Positions 1 through 9,259 of a stretch of 64,000 nucleotides of DNA are shown piece after piece. The stretch is taken from positions 1 to 64,000 of the forward strand of contig NZ_JAJEWQ010000002.1 of NCBI RefSeq assembly GCF_020687805.1, written 5' to 3'. Source of the stretch: Planctobacterium marinum (GTDB lineage Bacteria > Pseudomonadota > Gammaproteobacteria > Enterobacterales > Alteromonadaceae). Position 1 is the first letter of the stretch. Every line of letters starts with the position of its first letter. The notes beneath the pieces are model-generated. The model saw only the letters and a list, made by a program, of their open reading frames with translations. It was not told the origin of the DNA and did no database searches. The translations under genes were made by a program, and so were the position numbers.

Positions 1-122
1 GGTACTCGACTTAGTCGTAATTTAGGGTTGACAGGTGTCAGTACCACTTCTTTGGCAATAGCCCAGATATAGGCTGCCATTTCTCTGGCAATGGCAGCGA
101 TAATGAGATTGTGGTGTTTCCT
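1..122 (-). mobile_element. IS110-type transposase C-terminal remnant
   Basis: Read on the minus strand, the first ~120 bases translate without a stop. The peptide begins RKHHNLIIAAIAREMAAYIW and continues with a basic tail off the window edge. This resembles the C-terminal region of IS110/IS116/IS902-family transposases, which often carry a motif like IAR-(E/K)-L-A-x-(F/Y)-IW near the end. The upstream (N-terminal) part is not present: at about 116-122 the sequence changes into the reading frame of a carbon-nitrogen hydrolase on the opposite strand. This is therefore a broken remnant and no element ends can be seen. The family assignment is from motif memory on a short peptide, so it is moderate. 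Confidence 0.55.
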
Positions 123-748
123 ATATTGTATTTCCGGAACTTTCCCTGACGGGCTACGAGCCTGAGCTGGCAAAAGAATTATCGTTTACTCACGAAGATA
201 GCCGCCTGCAGCCCTTAATTGATATGGCTATTGACAAAAATATTAGTATCGGCGCAGGAGCTCCGTTGAAAGGTGAAAACTTACCTAAAATTGGACTGCT
301 TTTTATTTCCGCAGCAGGAACGGTGGAATCTTACGCCAAGATGAATTTACATCCAGGGGAGGATAAGTTTTTTGATAAAGGGGAGCATTTTCATCATGTT
401 AACTTGGGTGGTTACCTGGTTGACAACGCAATATGTGCAGACACAAATAATGAAAAACACGCGGAACATTATTTTGGGTTAGGTGCCGCAATATACGTTG
501 CTGGTGTGCTTATTACCAAGGGAGGTTACCAGGCGGACACGGAAGTTATGAAGAATTACGCAAAAAAATTTGACCTGCTCGTTGCTATGGCAAATCACAA
601 TCGCCCTACCGGTGGGTGGGCAGCAGCAGGAAAAAGTGCGATTTGGAGTAAAGATGGTTTGTTAGCAACAGCAAATGAAACCCAATCAGCAATAGTGGTT
701 GCAGAACAATGTGCCACTGGTTGGAGTGGTTGTGTCATTGCAATCTAA
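116..748 (+). pseudogene. 5'-truncated carbon-nitrogen hydrolase (nitrilase superfamily)
   Basis: The open frame reads through YIVFPELSLTGYE (from about 122), then the ATG at 224, to a stop at 748. Nitrilase-superfamily enzymes use a Glu-Lys-Cys triad. The Glu is in FPELS, the Lys in SYAKMNLHPGE and the Cys in NAICADT, so all three are present. The family normally has about 35 more N-terminal residues. Here the frame has stops at 101-106, and upstream sequence is the transposase remnant on the other strand. The gene therefore lost its start when it was joined to the mobile element. Initiation at ATG 224 would give 174 aa lacking the catalytic Glu, so the product is probably inactive. Substrate is unknown. 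Confidence 0.7.
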
Positions 749-860
749 CACGGCAGTTTAGGGTCAACATTATGTGGCTGACTGAGTGTTTTTCATATAG
801 CGCTTAACCAACAAGGCACTGCACTTTAATTTTAACATTAGCAATAAAACAGGATGCGAA

Positions 861-1556
861 ATGCGGGCACATTATTTACAACATGTACCATTTGAAGGTT
901 TGGGTAGTATTGAATTCTGGCTCCAAAGCGCAGGCTACCAAATATCAGGCACTCAACTTTTTAACGCTGAGGCGTTGCCTAAAATAGAAGATATTGATTT
1001 CCTGGTGGTATTGGGCGGTCCCATGAGCGTCAATGATGAAGCGGGTTTTCCCTGGCTGAAAAATGAAAAAGAGTTCATTAAAAGTGCAATAACGGCGGGG
1101 AAACCTGTTTTGGGTATCTGCCTTGGAGCACAACTTATTGCAAGTGCCATGGGTGGGCAAGTTTACCCCAACTCATTAGCAGAAATCGGGTGGTTCCAGG
1201 TAGAGGCGGTGCAACCAGAAAACGCTTCCGTTTTTCAGTTTCCGGAAGAAATAAACGTATTCCATTGGCATGGAGAAACTTATAGCCTGCCTGTTGGTGC
1301 AAAGCAGCTTGCAAGGAGTGAGGGCTGTGAAAATCAGGCTTTTCAAATCGGTAAGCATGTTATCGGATTGCAATTTCATTTGGAAACGACACCTGAATCC
1401 GCACGGGCAATTGTGGAAAATTGTAAAGATGAACTCGTTGAAGGTGCCTTTATCCAGACCGAATCCGAGATTTTATCCGTGTCCGATGAGAGCTACTCAT
1501 CCATAAATTTCTTGATGAGCAATATTTTGGCGTATTTGCATGCGGGTAATCACTGA
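861..1556 (+). CDS. class I glutamine amidotransferase-like protein
   Basis: This 231-aa protein is a stand-alone class I glutamine amidotransferase domain of the GMP-synthase-like subgroup, which hydrolyses glutamine or related gamma-glutamyl amides in the cytoplasm. The nucleophile elbow GICLGAQ carries the catalytic Cys (about residue 87). The His/Glu pair is in GLQFHLET (about 173-175), and the oxyanion strand VLGGPMSV is near residue 50. The acceptor-side synthetase domain is absent, so the biological acceptor cannot be named. An AGGA ribosome site lies just before the ATG. The gene follows the broken hydrolase and ends before a strong bidirectional hairpin, so it is probably transcribed alone. 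Confidence 0.8.
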   Translation: MRAHYLQHVPFEGLGSIEFWLQSAGYQISGTQLFNAEALPKIEDIDFLVVLGGPMSVNDEAGFPWLKNEKEFIKSAITAGKPVLGICLGAQLIASAMGGQVYPNSLAEIGWFQVEAVQPENASVFQFPEEINVFHWHGETYSLPVGAKQLARSEGCENQAFQIGKHVIGLQFHLETTPESARAIVENCKDELVEGAFIQTESEILSVSDESYSSINFLMSNILAYLHAGNH

Positions 1557-1649
1557 CAGGTGAGCATCTTGCACCAGACATGACGGCAAAACACGACACT
1601 GAATGGCATAGAACCCCCGGCCCTTTTTCATAGACAAGCAAACACAATG

Positions 1650-1676
1650 AAAGTGCTCTTTTAAAAAGAGCACTTT
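1650..1676. terminator. bidirectional terminator hairpin
   Basis: A nearly perfect 13-bp inverted repeat, AAAGTGCTCTTTT and its complement, lies between the convergent amidotransferase and porin genes. The arms begin with A-runs and end with T-runs, so the structure can terminate transcription from both sides. Confidence 0.8.
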
Positions 1677-1694
1677 AATGGGGGATATGTACTA

Positions 1695-2855
1695 TCAGAA
1701 GGCGTATTTCGCTGAAAATTGCAGCCGATTCATGTCCCCTTCCAGGCCGCTTTCAATTTCCCGTTTCGCAAAGGCGTATTCAGCCCCAAAGGTTAATTCT
1801 TTCGACGGCGAGAAAAGCAAATTAGCCCTTGTACTCCAGGTGGATTCGGTTGCGCTTAGTCCGGTAAGGTCGGTATCGTTATCTGCGTTGAAGGCAGAGT
1901 AGGTGAAGTTGGAACGCCACTGATTGTTCCAGAGGTGTCGATAGGATATGGCGTAGCCGGTGGAATCAATGGCCTGAAGTTCGTTGTTGGCATCTAATAC
2001 CGCGCCATTGACGGCATTTAAGGCCGAATAGCGGCCCAATCCGGCACCGGTATTAAACATCAGCCGCAGGTCGTCCTGACCAAACTTAAATTTGGCACCA
2101 AGGCTGATACCATAGCTGGTTTCGGTGCTGTCGATATCATTACCGCCCTGTTGATTTTTGTAGGCCAGTTGACGTACCAGTGCGGCCACCATGAAATGGC
2201 CCCAGTCGCGTTGATGATTGTAGCGCAATACCAGATCCGGCACGGCATTGTCATCGCTGACGATGCGGCCTCCACCTCCATAAGGCGTAATGGTCGATTC
2301 AGGGTTTTCCAGGGCGATTTGAAAAGGGCCTTGCGTATACCGCACCAGCGCCTGACGGGCGAAAATAGTGCCATCGGTAACACCGATAAAATCCAGGGTT
2401 TCGGGCAGGGCAGAAACATCCTGAAAGGTGGTCCAGGTTTGCCCAAACAGCCAGTTTTTATAGGTCAGGAAAGCATGACGGATTCGTGGCTGGTGGCTGT
2501 TGCTGATACGCTCATCACCATCCGGGACCACCTGCATATCAAACTCCAGTACACCTTTTATAGTGTCCTGATTGTCCAGTTTGGTTGAGGTGGTAAAGCG
2601 AAAACGCGATTGTCGGATATGAGCATCAAATTGGGTATCTTCATCCATTCCCGCCACGGGGGTTAAACTGGGAATGTAAAAGTCCCGACCGATATTACCG
2701 GATGCCAGGGTGCCATCACTATAATTACTGGCGATGGCGTCCAGTTTTACATAACCGGAAAAACCAAATTCGGTATTGTTGATAGGGTTTGCCAGGCCAA
2801 AGTGGGACTGGCCGGCTAACAGAAGCAGGAGCAGAGGCGACATGATTTTTTTCAT
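1695..2855 (-). CDS. DcaP-like outer-membrane porin
   Basis: This 386-aa protein starts with a signal peptide (MKKIMSPLLLLLLAGQ, cleavage near GLANP) and ends in a C-terminal aromatic residue (SAKYAF), typical of outer-membrane beta-barrels. Alternating strands such as FGFSGYVKLDAIAS, the RQSRFRF segment and FGQTWTTFQD resemble the DcaP trimeric porin family, which passes small organic acids. It is divergent from acs, and the shared ~200-bp intergenic region holds two GGGACC dyads. It may therefore be co-regulated with acetate use and serve in organic-acid entry; that role is inference. It ends at a bidirectional terminator. Confidence 0.75.
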   Translation of the reverse strand: MKKIMSPLLLLLLAGQSHFGLANPINNTEFGFSGYVKLDAIASNYSDGTLASGNIGRDFYIPSLTPVAGMDEDTQFDAHIRQSRFRFTTSTKLDNQDTIKGVLEFDMQVVPDGDERISNSHQPRIRHAFLTYKNWLFGQTWTTFQDVSALPETLDFIGVTDGTIFARQALVRYTQGPFQIALENPESTITPYGGGGRIVSDDNAVPDLVLRYNHQRDWGHFMVAALVRQLAYKNQQGGNDIDSTETSYGISLGAKFKFGQDDLRLMFNTGAGLGRYSALNAVNGAVLDANNELQAIDSTGYAISYRHLWNNQWRSNFTYSAFNADNDTDLTGLSATESTWSTRANLLFSPSKELTFGAEYAFAKREIESGLEGDMNRLQFSAKYAF

Positions 2856-2935
2856 TTTTTATTACCAGAAGCTATGGAACACGCTTTTAAAAATGACCCC
2901 ATTTGCGTTATTTTGATATAGGGCTATGGTCTGAT

Positions 2936-2949
2936 GGGACCAAAGTCTG
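2936..2949. promoter_or_regulatory. distal GGGACC dyad, acs/porin promoter
   Basis: GGGACCAAAGTCTG is an imperfect copy of the 14-bp dyad at 2983. It lies 47 bp upstream (start to start) of the perfect copy and about 80 bp from the porin start codon, so it could serve either divergent gene. Proposed as a CrbR-type regulator site by analogy. Confidence 0.55.
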
Positions 2950-2982
2950 AGAAACGTTGTCCCTGAGCCAGACATCAGAGTC

Positions 2983-2996
2983 GGGACCAAAGTCCC
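2983..2996. promoter_or_regulatory. perfect GGGACCAAAGTCCC dyad upstream of acs
   Basis: GGGAC-CAAA-GTCCC is a perfect inverted repeat with 5-bp arms. A TATATT -10-like hexamer follows at 3016-3021, so the dyad would overlap the -35 region, as expected for an activator of a weak promoter. The same dyad recurs at 17883 and 17900, before the symporter operon. The link with the CrbR-type regulator encoded just downstream of acs is inferred from co-occurrence. Confidence 0.65.
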
Positions 2997-3060
2997 ATAT
3001 GGAATTTAGCGGCACTATATTAAAGTGGTCGGAATTATCTTAAATCCTGGAAGGGTGGTT

Positions 3061-5004
3061 ATGAATATGCCTGTAGATCAGCAAGCCATTGAGCGCGATT
3101 ACCAAATTACACAACAAGATTATCTGCAACAGTACCAGGCGTCGATGCAAAACAACGACGACTTTTGGTTGCAAAAAGCCAGTACGCTGGACTGGATTAA
3201 AGCGCCCAGCAAAGGGTTTGAAGGCGGGTTTCAGCCGGGTAAAGTGAACATCAACTGGTTTGCCGATGGTGAGCTGAATGTCAGTGCTAATTGTATCGAT
3301 CGACATCTGGCTGAGCGCGCCGGTGATACTGCGATTATCTGGGAAGGTGACAGCGCTGATGAAGACAAGAACATCAGCTTTCAGGAGCTGCACGACGAAG
3401 TGTGCAAACTGGCGAATGGCCTGAAAAAGCTCGGTGTTGAAAAAGGCGACCGGGTGGCTATTTACATGCCCATGATCCCCGAAGCTGCTTATGCCATGCT
3501 GGCGTGTGCCCGCATTGGCGCCGTGCATTCAGTGATTTTTGGTGGCTTTTCTCCTAATGCGATTGCCGACCGGGTTAACGATTGTCAGGCCAAAGTGGTG
3601 ATCACCGCAGATGCCGGGCGTCGCGGCAGTAAATCGGTTCCTCTGAAAGCAAACGTCGATGCCGCATTGAGTGACAAGGCGTGCCCCACTATCAGTCATG
3701 TCCTGGTCTTTAATGCTACTGGTCTGGATGTGCCGATGGGCAGCGTTGACGTGGCAGCGGAAACCCTGTTGGCGGAATGTGACTCGCACTGTGAACCGCA
3801 GGCGATGAATGCCGAAGATCCGTTATTTATTTTGTACACATCGGGCTCTACCGGGAAACCCAAAGGTGTTTTACACACCACCGGCGGTTATCTGGTTTAC
3901 GCTGCCACCACGCATCAGGCCGTGTTTGATTATCAACCAGGAGAAGTGTACTGGTGTGCGGCTGATGTGGGCTGGATCACCGGACATACCTATATTGTTT
4001 ATGGTCCGCTGGCCAATGGAGCCACAACGCTGATGTTTGAAGGTGTGCCCACCTACCCGGATGAGCGTCGCATCGGCCAGATAGTCGATAAACATCAGGT
4101 AAATATTCTGTATACTGCGCCCACCGCAATTCGCGCTCTGATGTGCAAAGGCGACTTTGCCGGTGAGGGCTCCAGCAGAGCCTCATTGCGCATTTTGGGG
4201 TCTGTGGGTGAGCCAATAAATCCGGAAGCCTGGCAATGGTATCACAGGGTATTAGGTAACAGCCGTTGCCCGATTGTGGATACCTGGTGGCAAACCGAAA
4301 CCGGGGGCATGATGATTACTCCGCTTCCCGGAGCCACAGAAATGAAACCCGGCTCTGCTACGAATCCGTTTTTTGGTATCGAACCTGAATTGGTGGATAA
4401 CGAAGGGCGGGCACTGCAAGGTGCGACAGAAGGAAACCTGATCATCAAACGCAGTTGGCCCGGCCAGGCGCGTACCCTGTGGGGGGATCACGAGCGCTTT
4501 GAGCAGACCTATTTCTCTACCTATCCGGGCAACTACTTTACAGGTGACGGTGCGCGACGCGATGAAGATGGTCACTACTGGATAACCGGACGGGTGGATG
4601 ATGTATTGAATGTTTCTGGTCATCGTTTAGGTACAGCCGAAATTGAAAGTGCTCTGGTATCTCATCCGGCTATTGCTGAGGCAGCGGTGGTGGGTTATCC
4701 CCATGACATCAAGGGGCAGGGGATTTACGTTTATGTTATTCCGGTCTCCGGAACCCAGGTTACTGATGAATTAACCAAAGAAGTGGTCAAATGGGTACGT
4801 CAGGAACTCAGTCCGATTGCTTCTCCAGATTTAATGCAGTGGACACCGGGGTTACCTAAAACCCGCTCCGGCAAAATTATGCGCCGGATACTGCGGAAAA
4901 TCGCTGCCGATGATTTCGCCAGTCTCGGAGATACTTCTACACTCGCTGATCCGGCGATTGTCGATACCCTGATTGAAAATCGTATGAACCGTTCTCAAGG
5001 GTAA
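3061..5004 (+). CDS. acs: acetyl-CoA synthetase
   Basis: Acs activates acetate to acetyl-AMP and then acetyl-CoA in the cytoplasm, the high-affinity route for acetate use. The sequence is full length (647 aa from ATG 3061) with the N-terminal ACS domain, the ATP loop [11 protein letters not shown], the motif TWWQTETGG, the hinge and acyl-binding region ([17 protein letters not shown]), and the C-terminal [11 protein letters not shown] whose Lys is the usual site of inhibitory acetylation. ATG 3061 is preferred over the in-frame start at 3025 because GGAAGG sits 5-10 bases before it. The response-regulator gene begins 12 bp downstream. Two GGGACC dyads precede the gene. No acetyltransferase or deacetylase gene is adjacent. 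Confidence 0.97.
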   Translation: MNMPVDQQAIERDYQITQQDYLQQYQASMQNNDDFWLQKASTLDWIKAPSKGFEGGFQPGKVNINWFADGELNVSANCIDRHLAERAGDTAIIWEGDSADEDKNISFQELHDEVCKLANGLKKLGVEKGDRVAIYMPMIPEAAYAMLACARIGAVHSVIFGGFSPNAIADRVNDCQAKVVITADAGRRGSKSVPLKANVDAALSDKACPTISHVLVFNATGLDVPMGSVDVAAETLLAECDSHCEPQAMNAEDPLFILYTSGSTGKPKGVLHTTGGYLVYAATTHQAVFDYQPGEVYWCAADVGWITGHTYIVYGPLANGATTLMFEGVPTYPDERRIGQIVDKHQVNILYTAPTAIRALMCKGDFAGEGSSRASLRILGSVGEPINPEAWQWYHRVLGNSRCPIVDTWWQTETGGMMITPLPGATEMKPGSATNPFFGIEPELVDNEGRALQGATEGNLIIKRSWPGQARTLWGDHERFEQTYFSTYPGNYFTGDGARRDEDGHYWITGRVDDVLNVSGHRLGTAEIESALVSHPAIAEAAVVGYPHDIKGQGIYVYVIPVSGTQVTDELTKEVVKWVRQELSPIASPDLMQWTPGLPKTRSGKIMRRILRKIAADDFASLGDTSTLADPAIVDTLIENRMNRSQG

Positions 5005-5016
5005 CGAGAGCCTATC

Positions 5017-5661
5017 GTGTCGGTTATCCTGATTGCAGATGATCACCCTCTTTATCGGGATGCCTTGCGCATCTCGTTAGGGGCGCGTTTACCCGATTCT
5101 GTGATCCTGGAAGCCGCCGATATGCAAAGCACCCTGGCTTTGCTCAAAGAAACCCCTGATCTGGATTTGTTGTTACTGGATTTACACATGCCTGGCAGTG
5201 ATGACTTATTTGGTTTGTTGCACATCCGCAAGTTACACCCTGAAATTCCGGTGGCGGTTGTCTCCGGCCTGGAGCAGGTGGAGATTGTCAGCAAGGTGAT
5301 GGACGCTGGTGCTATGGGCTTTGTACCTAAAATAACTCCGGCTGAAGAAGTGGTAGAAGCCATCAAGCAAATGCTGTTGGGGGAAACCTGGGTACCTGAG
5401 CGAGTGGCCGGTCAACTGGGCGACAGCGATGAAGAGTTCAGTGCACTGGCGGATAAAGTTGCCACCCTGACACCGTCTCAATATAAGGTATTGTGTTTGT
5501 TGCGGGACGGGCTTCTCAACAAACAAATCGGTTACCAACTGGGTATCGCAGAAAAAACCGTAAAAACCCATGTTACCTCGGTATTGCGCAAGCTGGATAT
5601 TACCAACCGCACTCAGGCGGTACTGATTGCCAATCAACTTAAATTACAGGCGCCGGAATAA
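5017..5661 (+). CDS. crbR: NarL/LuxR-family response regulator, CrbR-like
   Basis: This 214-aa regulator has an N-terminal receiver domain (acidic pocket ADDH; phospho-acceptor Asp in LLLLDLHMPG, about residue 55; Lys in FVPKITP) and a C-terminal LuxR-type HTH (LTPSQYKVLCLLRDGLLNKQ, then EKTVKTHVTSVLRKLD). Start is GTG 5017, 12 bp after the acs stop, so it is probably co-transcribed with acs. In Vibrio, Shewanella and Pseudomonas, CrbS/CrbR (MxtR/ErdR) pairs activate acs, and this protein has the same type and context. A CrbS-type kinase is encoded at 14421-17837. The paralogue at 49249-49902 shares the HTH framework (LTP-Q-KVL-LL-DGLLNKQI) but differs in the recognition helix. Confidence 0.85.
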   Translation: MSVILIADDHPLYRDALRISLGARLPDSVILEAADMQSTLALLKETPDLDLLLLDLHMPGSDDLFGLLHIRKLHPEIPVAVVSGLEQVEIVSKVMDAGAMGFVPKITPAEEVVEAIKQMLLGETWVPERVAGQLGDSDEEFSALADKVATLTPSQYKVLCLLRDGLLNKQIGYQLGIAEKTVKTHVTSVLRKLDITNRTQAVLIANQLKLQAPE

Positions 5662-5795
5662 CGGCAAAACCTGTGCTGTTCACATTCTGGTAAGCGAAAC
5701 GCAACAAGCGCTGAAATATTGTTTTTGTATTTTCACTGTTTACCCTGATAATCCGGTTTTCTGATAAAGGTCTCAGCGACCGGAGATTTGCACCC

Positions 5796-6761
5796 ATGAT
5801 TTGGCCCACCCTGGCAATTTTAATCGGATTACCGCTACTGGTCTGGAGCGCTGAGCGTTTCATACGCGGGGCAGCTAAAACCGCCGGATACCTCGGCGTT
5901 TCTCCCTTGTTTATCGGTATGTTTATTATCGGGTTTGGTACCTCGGCTCCCGAGATCATTGTGTCTGTGTTTGCCTCTTTGCAAGGCAATGGCGGTCTGG
6001 CACTGGGCAACGTTTATGGTTCCAATATCGCGAATACCACCTTGATTGTAGGGTTAACTGCGCTGTTGTGCCCGATTGCGGTGAAATCTGGCATTGTGCG
6101 CAAAGAGTTGCCCATCTTACTGGCGGTAACCTTTTTGTCAGTTTGGCAACTAACAGACTTAACTTTGTCCACAGATGAAGCCTTCACCCTGTTGGGTATC
6201 CTGGTTATTTTAATAGCATGGAGCGTCTGGCAAACCATTAAACAACCCAAAGATCCGCTGGTGGACGATGTTGCTGACGCGGTTCGTACTGAGAAAACCG
6301 CTTTGCGTTCCTATTTGTTTTGGTTGGTGGCCGGGCTAATTTTGTTAGTTGTCAGCTCCCGGGTACTGGTTTGGGGAGCGGTGGAAGTCGCGCAGTATTT
6401 TCAGGTTAGTGATTTGATCATCGGTTTAACCATTATCGGCATTGGTACCTCGTTGCCTGAGCTCATATCTTCCATCATAGCCGTGCGGAAAAACGAGCAC
6501 GAATTAGCGATTGGTAACGTTGTAGGCTCGAATTTGTTTAATCTGTTGGCCGTTGCCGGTGTTGCCGGGGTGATTAATCCTATTCAGGTGGATTCGACCT
6601 TTTTGTATCGCGATGGCATGATAATGACGGCATTGACTATCGCATTGATGGTTTTTTGTCTGGGCATTAAAGGGCCTGGCAGAATCAACCGTTACGAAGG
6701 TTTCGCATTTTTTACTTGCTTTATTCTGTATAACTATTATTTGATCACAACCCAATTTTAA
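5796..6761 (+). CDS. yrbG: calcium/sodium antiporter, YrbG/CaCA family
   Basis: This 321-aa inner-membrane protein has the two inverted halves of the Ca2+/cation antiporter superfamily, each with its alpha-repeat: GFGTSAPEIIVS near residue 47 and GIGTSLPELISS near residue 215. The acidic residue in each SAPE/SLPE motif is the expected ion ligand. About ten hydrophobic segments are visible, with a polar central loop (KQPKDPLVDDVADAVRTEK). Length fits YrbG-type proteins. It exchanges Ca2+ for Na+ or H+ across the inner membrane; ion preference cannot be read from sequence. The gap to the mscS-type gene is only 61 bp, so the two could be an operon. Confidence 0.88.
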   Translation: MIWPTLAILIGLPLLVWSAERFIRGAAKTAGYLGVSPLFIGMFIIGFGTSAPEIIVSVFASLQGNGGLALGNVYGSNIANTTLIVGLTALLCPIAVKSGIVRKELPILLAVTFLSVWQLTDLTLSTDEAFTLLGILVILIAWSVWQTIKQPKDPLVDDVADAVRTEKTALRSYLFWLVAGLILLVVSSRVLVWGAVEVAQYFQVSDLIIGLTIIGIGTSLPELISSIIAVRKNEHELAIGNVVGSNLFNLLAVAGVAGVINPIQVDSTFLYRDGMIMTALTIALMVFCLGIKGPGRINRYEGFAFFTCFILYNYYLITTQF

Positions 6762-6822
6762 GCCATCAGGTTCAGCTATACTGAGTACTGTTTGGTATGA
6801 CCCCAATGAGTAAGCACATTAT

Positions 6823-8187
6823 ATGACAACTACTAACCGCGTTTCTGATCCCTTTGATCTTGCCACTAACTCGTTGGGCACAACGTTAAATCAGTATTGG
6901 TTAACAGCACAGGAAGCCGTATTAAGTATGGGCTTTGTGGTGCAATTATCTATTATATTGACTATCTATTTGTTCGCGTTTTTGACCGCCGCTCAGATAC
7001 GCAATCGCATTGCGCCTGCGGCTAAACCACCGGAAAGCGGTGCTCATACTCTGAAAGTGCTGGGGCACAAATTAGTTGGCATTATTTTTCCCATTCTGTC
7101 TATCTCCTTCTTAAAACTGTCTACCGTGTTGGGCGAGCAATATCAGTTTGATGCCTGGTTGCTCAATGTCGCTTTGGTGGTCGCGGTATTATTGTTTTTA
7201 AATACCGTTGTGCGGGCTTTGGTAGACAGTGAAAACATCGCCATGTTTATGCGCTGGGTAATATTGCCCATCGTATTTTTGCATCTGGTGGGCATATTGC
7301 CTGGGATTGTAGCGGTGATGGAATCCATGGCCATAACCATCGGCAACGTACAGGTATCAAGCTACGGTGTCGCCAGAGTGGTGATATTTGGTGTGGTGCT
7401 GTTTTGGCTGGGCAGGGCGTCCCGCAATGTTGGTAAAGAGATTATTCGCAATCATCAAAAGCTGGATGTCACCACGAAGGAAGTCTTTACCAAGGTCTTT
7501 GAAGTGGCGCTGTTCTGCGTCATGTTTGTGTTGTTGCTCAACATTATGGGTATCAACCTGACTGCCCTGGCGGTATTTGGTGGAGCCGTGGGTGTTGGGT
7601 TAGGTCTGGGCCTGCAAAGTATTGCGTCGAACTTTATTTCAGGGATCATCATACTGATGGATCACTCACTCACCATCGGTGATTTCGTGGAGCTGGAAGA
7701 CGGCAGTAAAGGTTTCGTACGGGAATTTCGCATGCGGTACACCGTGCTGGAAACCTATGACGGCAAAGACATACTCGTGCCCAATGAGAAGTTCATTAAT
7801 TCTTTGATGATCAACTGGACCCACAAAGATCCGAAACAGCGCTATCGCATTGATTTCAGTGTGGCCTATAAAACCGATATTCGCGCCATGTGCGACATTA
7901 TCAAAGAGGCCGTAGGCCAACATCCTCAGGTTATCAGTGGTGAAGACATTCCATTTGAAGAGCGCCCTGATTGTGAAATTGACTCCTTTGGCGACTCCGG
8001 CGTAAATATGTTTGTGGAGTTCTGGATGGTAGGTATAGACGATGGTAAGAATCGCGTTGGTGGTGATTTGCTGTTGATCGTGTTTGAAACCTTGCGCGAG
8101 CATAATATCGAAATTCCGTTCCCGCAGCGCGAAGTGCGGGTGCTGGATGGCTCTGCTATGACAATGCGCAATACCACTTCCGAATAA
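6823..8187 (+). CDS. MscS-family mechanosensitive channel
   Basis: The 454-aa protein has several N-terminal membrane helices, then the MscS pore helix (AVGVGLGLGLQSIASNFISG, about residues 255-275), the beta domain (GDFVELEDGSKGFVREF) and a C-terminal alpha/beta domain with the LVPNEKFI signature. It should open under membrane tension in hypo-osmotic shock. It is longer than minimal MscS (about 286 aa) because of additional N-terminal helices. It lies 61 bp after the Ca/Na antiporter gene in the same direction. An inverted repeat at 8261-8298 downstream may end the transcript. Confidence 0.9.
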   Translation: MTTTNRVSDPFDLATNSLGTTLNQYWLTAQEAVLSMGFVVQLSIILTIYLFAFLTAAQIRNRIAPAAKPPESGAHTLKVLGHKLVGIIFPILSISFLKLSTVLGEQYQFDAWLLNVALVVAVLLFLNTVVRALVDSENIAMFMRWVILPIVFLHLVGILPGIVAVMESMAITIGNVQVSSYGVARVVIFGVVLFWLGRASRNVGKEIIRNHQKLDVTTKEVFTKVFEVALFCVMFVLLLNIMGINLTALAVFGGAVGVGLGLGLQSIASNFISGIIILMDHSLTIGDFVELEDGSKGFVREFRMRYTVLETYDGKDILVPNEKFINSLMINWTHKDPKQRYRIDFSVAYKTDIRAMCDIIKEAVGQHPQVISGEDIPFEERPDCEIDSFGDSGVNMFVEFWMVGIDDGKNRVGGDLLLIVFETLREHNIEIPFPQREVRVLDGSAMTMRNTTSE

Positions 8188-8260
8188 CCGCAACTGTAAT
8201 CCATAGGTTCTGTTATCGGTGGCGCTTCAGGCTGGTTTTGCCGAAAGCTGACGCTCACCC

Positions 8261-8298
8261 GCAAAAACAAGCACGCCCTGTCAGTTGCTTGTTTTTGC
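8261..8298. repeat. 12-bp perfect inverted repeat
   Basis: GCAAAAACAAGC (8261-8272) and its complement (8287-8298) enclose 14 bases. It lies between the channel gene and the next gene. It could be a weak terminator, though no clean T-run follows. A TATACT -10-like hexamer at 8301-8306 for the downstream gene immediately follows, so an operator role is also possible. Confidence 0.4.
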
Positions 8299-8355
8299 AC
8301 TATACTTTGGGCCTGACTGCCGCTGAATTTGGAATTTGAGACAGGCGCATACTTT

Positions 8356-9231
8356 ATGCAAAGTGTTTTTCGTTGTTTCACGATTGTTGTTGTGCTTTTT
8401 GTGTGTGGTTTTGCATCGGCAAAACAACCGGTAAAGATTTTAGGACATGCAGAAAATGCCCATACAGGTCAGCTTTTTTTCTCTGAATTTATGAATCTGC
8501 TCTGGCGTGAGCCTGAGTTGTCAGACCATTACCAGTTACTTGAAATTGCCGAAGATGGTTACCGAAAACAAAAGCTGGAAGTCCTGTTAAGACGCAAAGT
8601 GATTGATATTAACTGGGCGGGTGCCAAAAAGCAGTTGAACAATCAGGCCATCAAAATCCCTTTGCCTGTTGTGGGAGGGCTACTGGGTTATCGCATTGCA
8701 CTGATCCGCAGCGAAGATGCCGGTCGCTTCGCCGGGATTGCCAGCCTGGATGACTTAAAAGCTTTCCGGGCCTGTCAGGGCAAGACCTGGCTGGACGCTG
8801 ACATACTCGAATACAATGGTATCGCTGTGGCACGGGTTTCTAACAACCAGTCTATGGTAAAAATGCTGTTTCAGGGGCGTTGCGATATGTTTCCTCGAGG
8901 CATCCATGAAGTCGTCAGCGAGCTGGCAAACTATCAACGGACTTTTCCTTCCGTCATGATGGATAAATCCCTTGTCATCCAGTATGACTTTGCGTCATAT
9001 CTCTATGTCCGGCATTCGGATGCGCTGTTAGCTGAGCGCTTAACCACGGCATTTCGTCGGGTTATTCACAACGGCAGTTATCGCAGGTTGCTCGAGGAAC
9101 ACGACTACACCAAACATATATTTCCACTATCACAATGGGAAACGGCGCGGTTTATCTATTTGCAAAACCCTGAACATGATACAGATCTAAAGGCCAGTCC
9201 AAACTACCTCAATCTCAGTGGCCACAAGTGA
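8356..9231 (+). CDS. orphan periplasmic solute-binding protein (family 3-like)
   Basis: The 291-aa protein starts at ATG 8356 with a signal peptide (MQSVFRCFTIVVVLFVCGFASA, then KQP); the in-frame start at 8329 would place extra polar residues before it. The mature part has the two-lobe type 2 periplasmic-binding layout: an N-terminal lobe with KILGHAENAH, a middle lobe (FRACQGKTWLDADILEYNGI) and a return segment ending FRRVIHNGSYRRLLEEHDYT. No permease, ATPase or sensor kinase gene is adjacent, so the partner and ligand are unknown. It may be a binding protein for a distant transporter or a stand-alone sensor. Confidence 0.6.
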   Translation: MQSVFRCFTIVVVLFVCGFASAKQPVKILGHAENAHTGQLFFSEFMNLLWREPELSDHYQLLEIAEDGYRKQKLEVLLRRKVIDINWAGAKKQLNNQAIKIPLPVVGGLLGYRIALIRSEDAGRFAGIASLDDLKAFRACQGKTWLDADILEYNGIAVARVSNNQSMVKMLFQGRCDMFPRGIHEVVSELANYQRTFPSVMMDKSLVIQYDFASYLYVRHSDALLAERLTTAFRRVIHNGSYRRLLEEHDYTKHIFPLSQWETARFIYLQNPEHDTDLKASPNYLNLSGHK

Positions 9232-9259
9232 AGCCACACGGTTCCAGTCAGCTCGGAAG

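Noticed and set aside
2921-2932. Third GGGACC-like site upstream of acs
   Set aside because: One base short and too degenerate to call.
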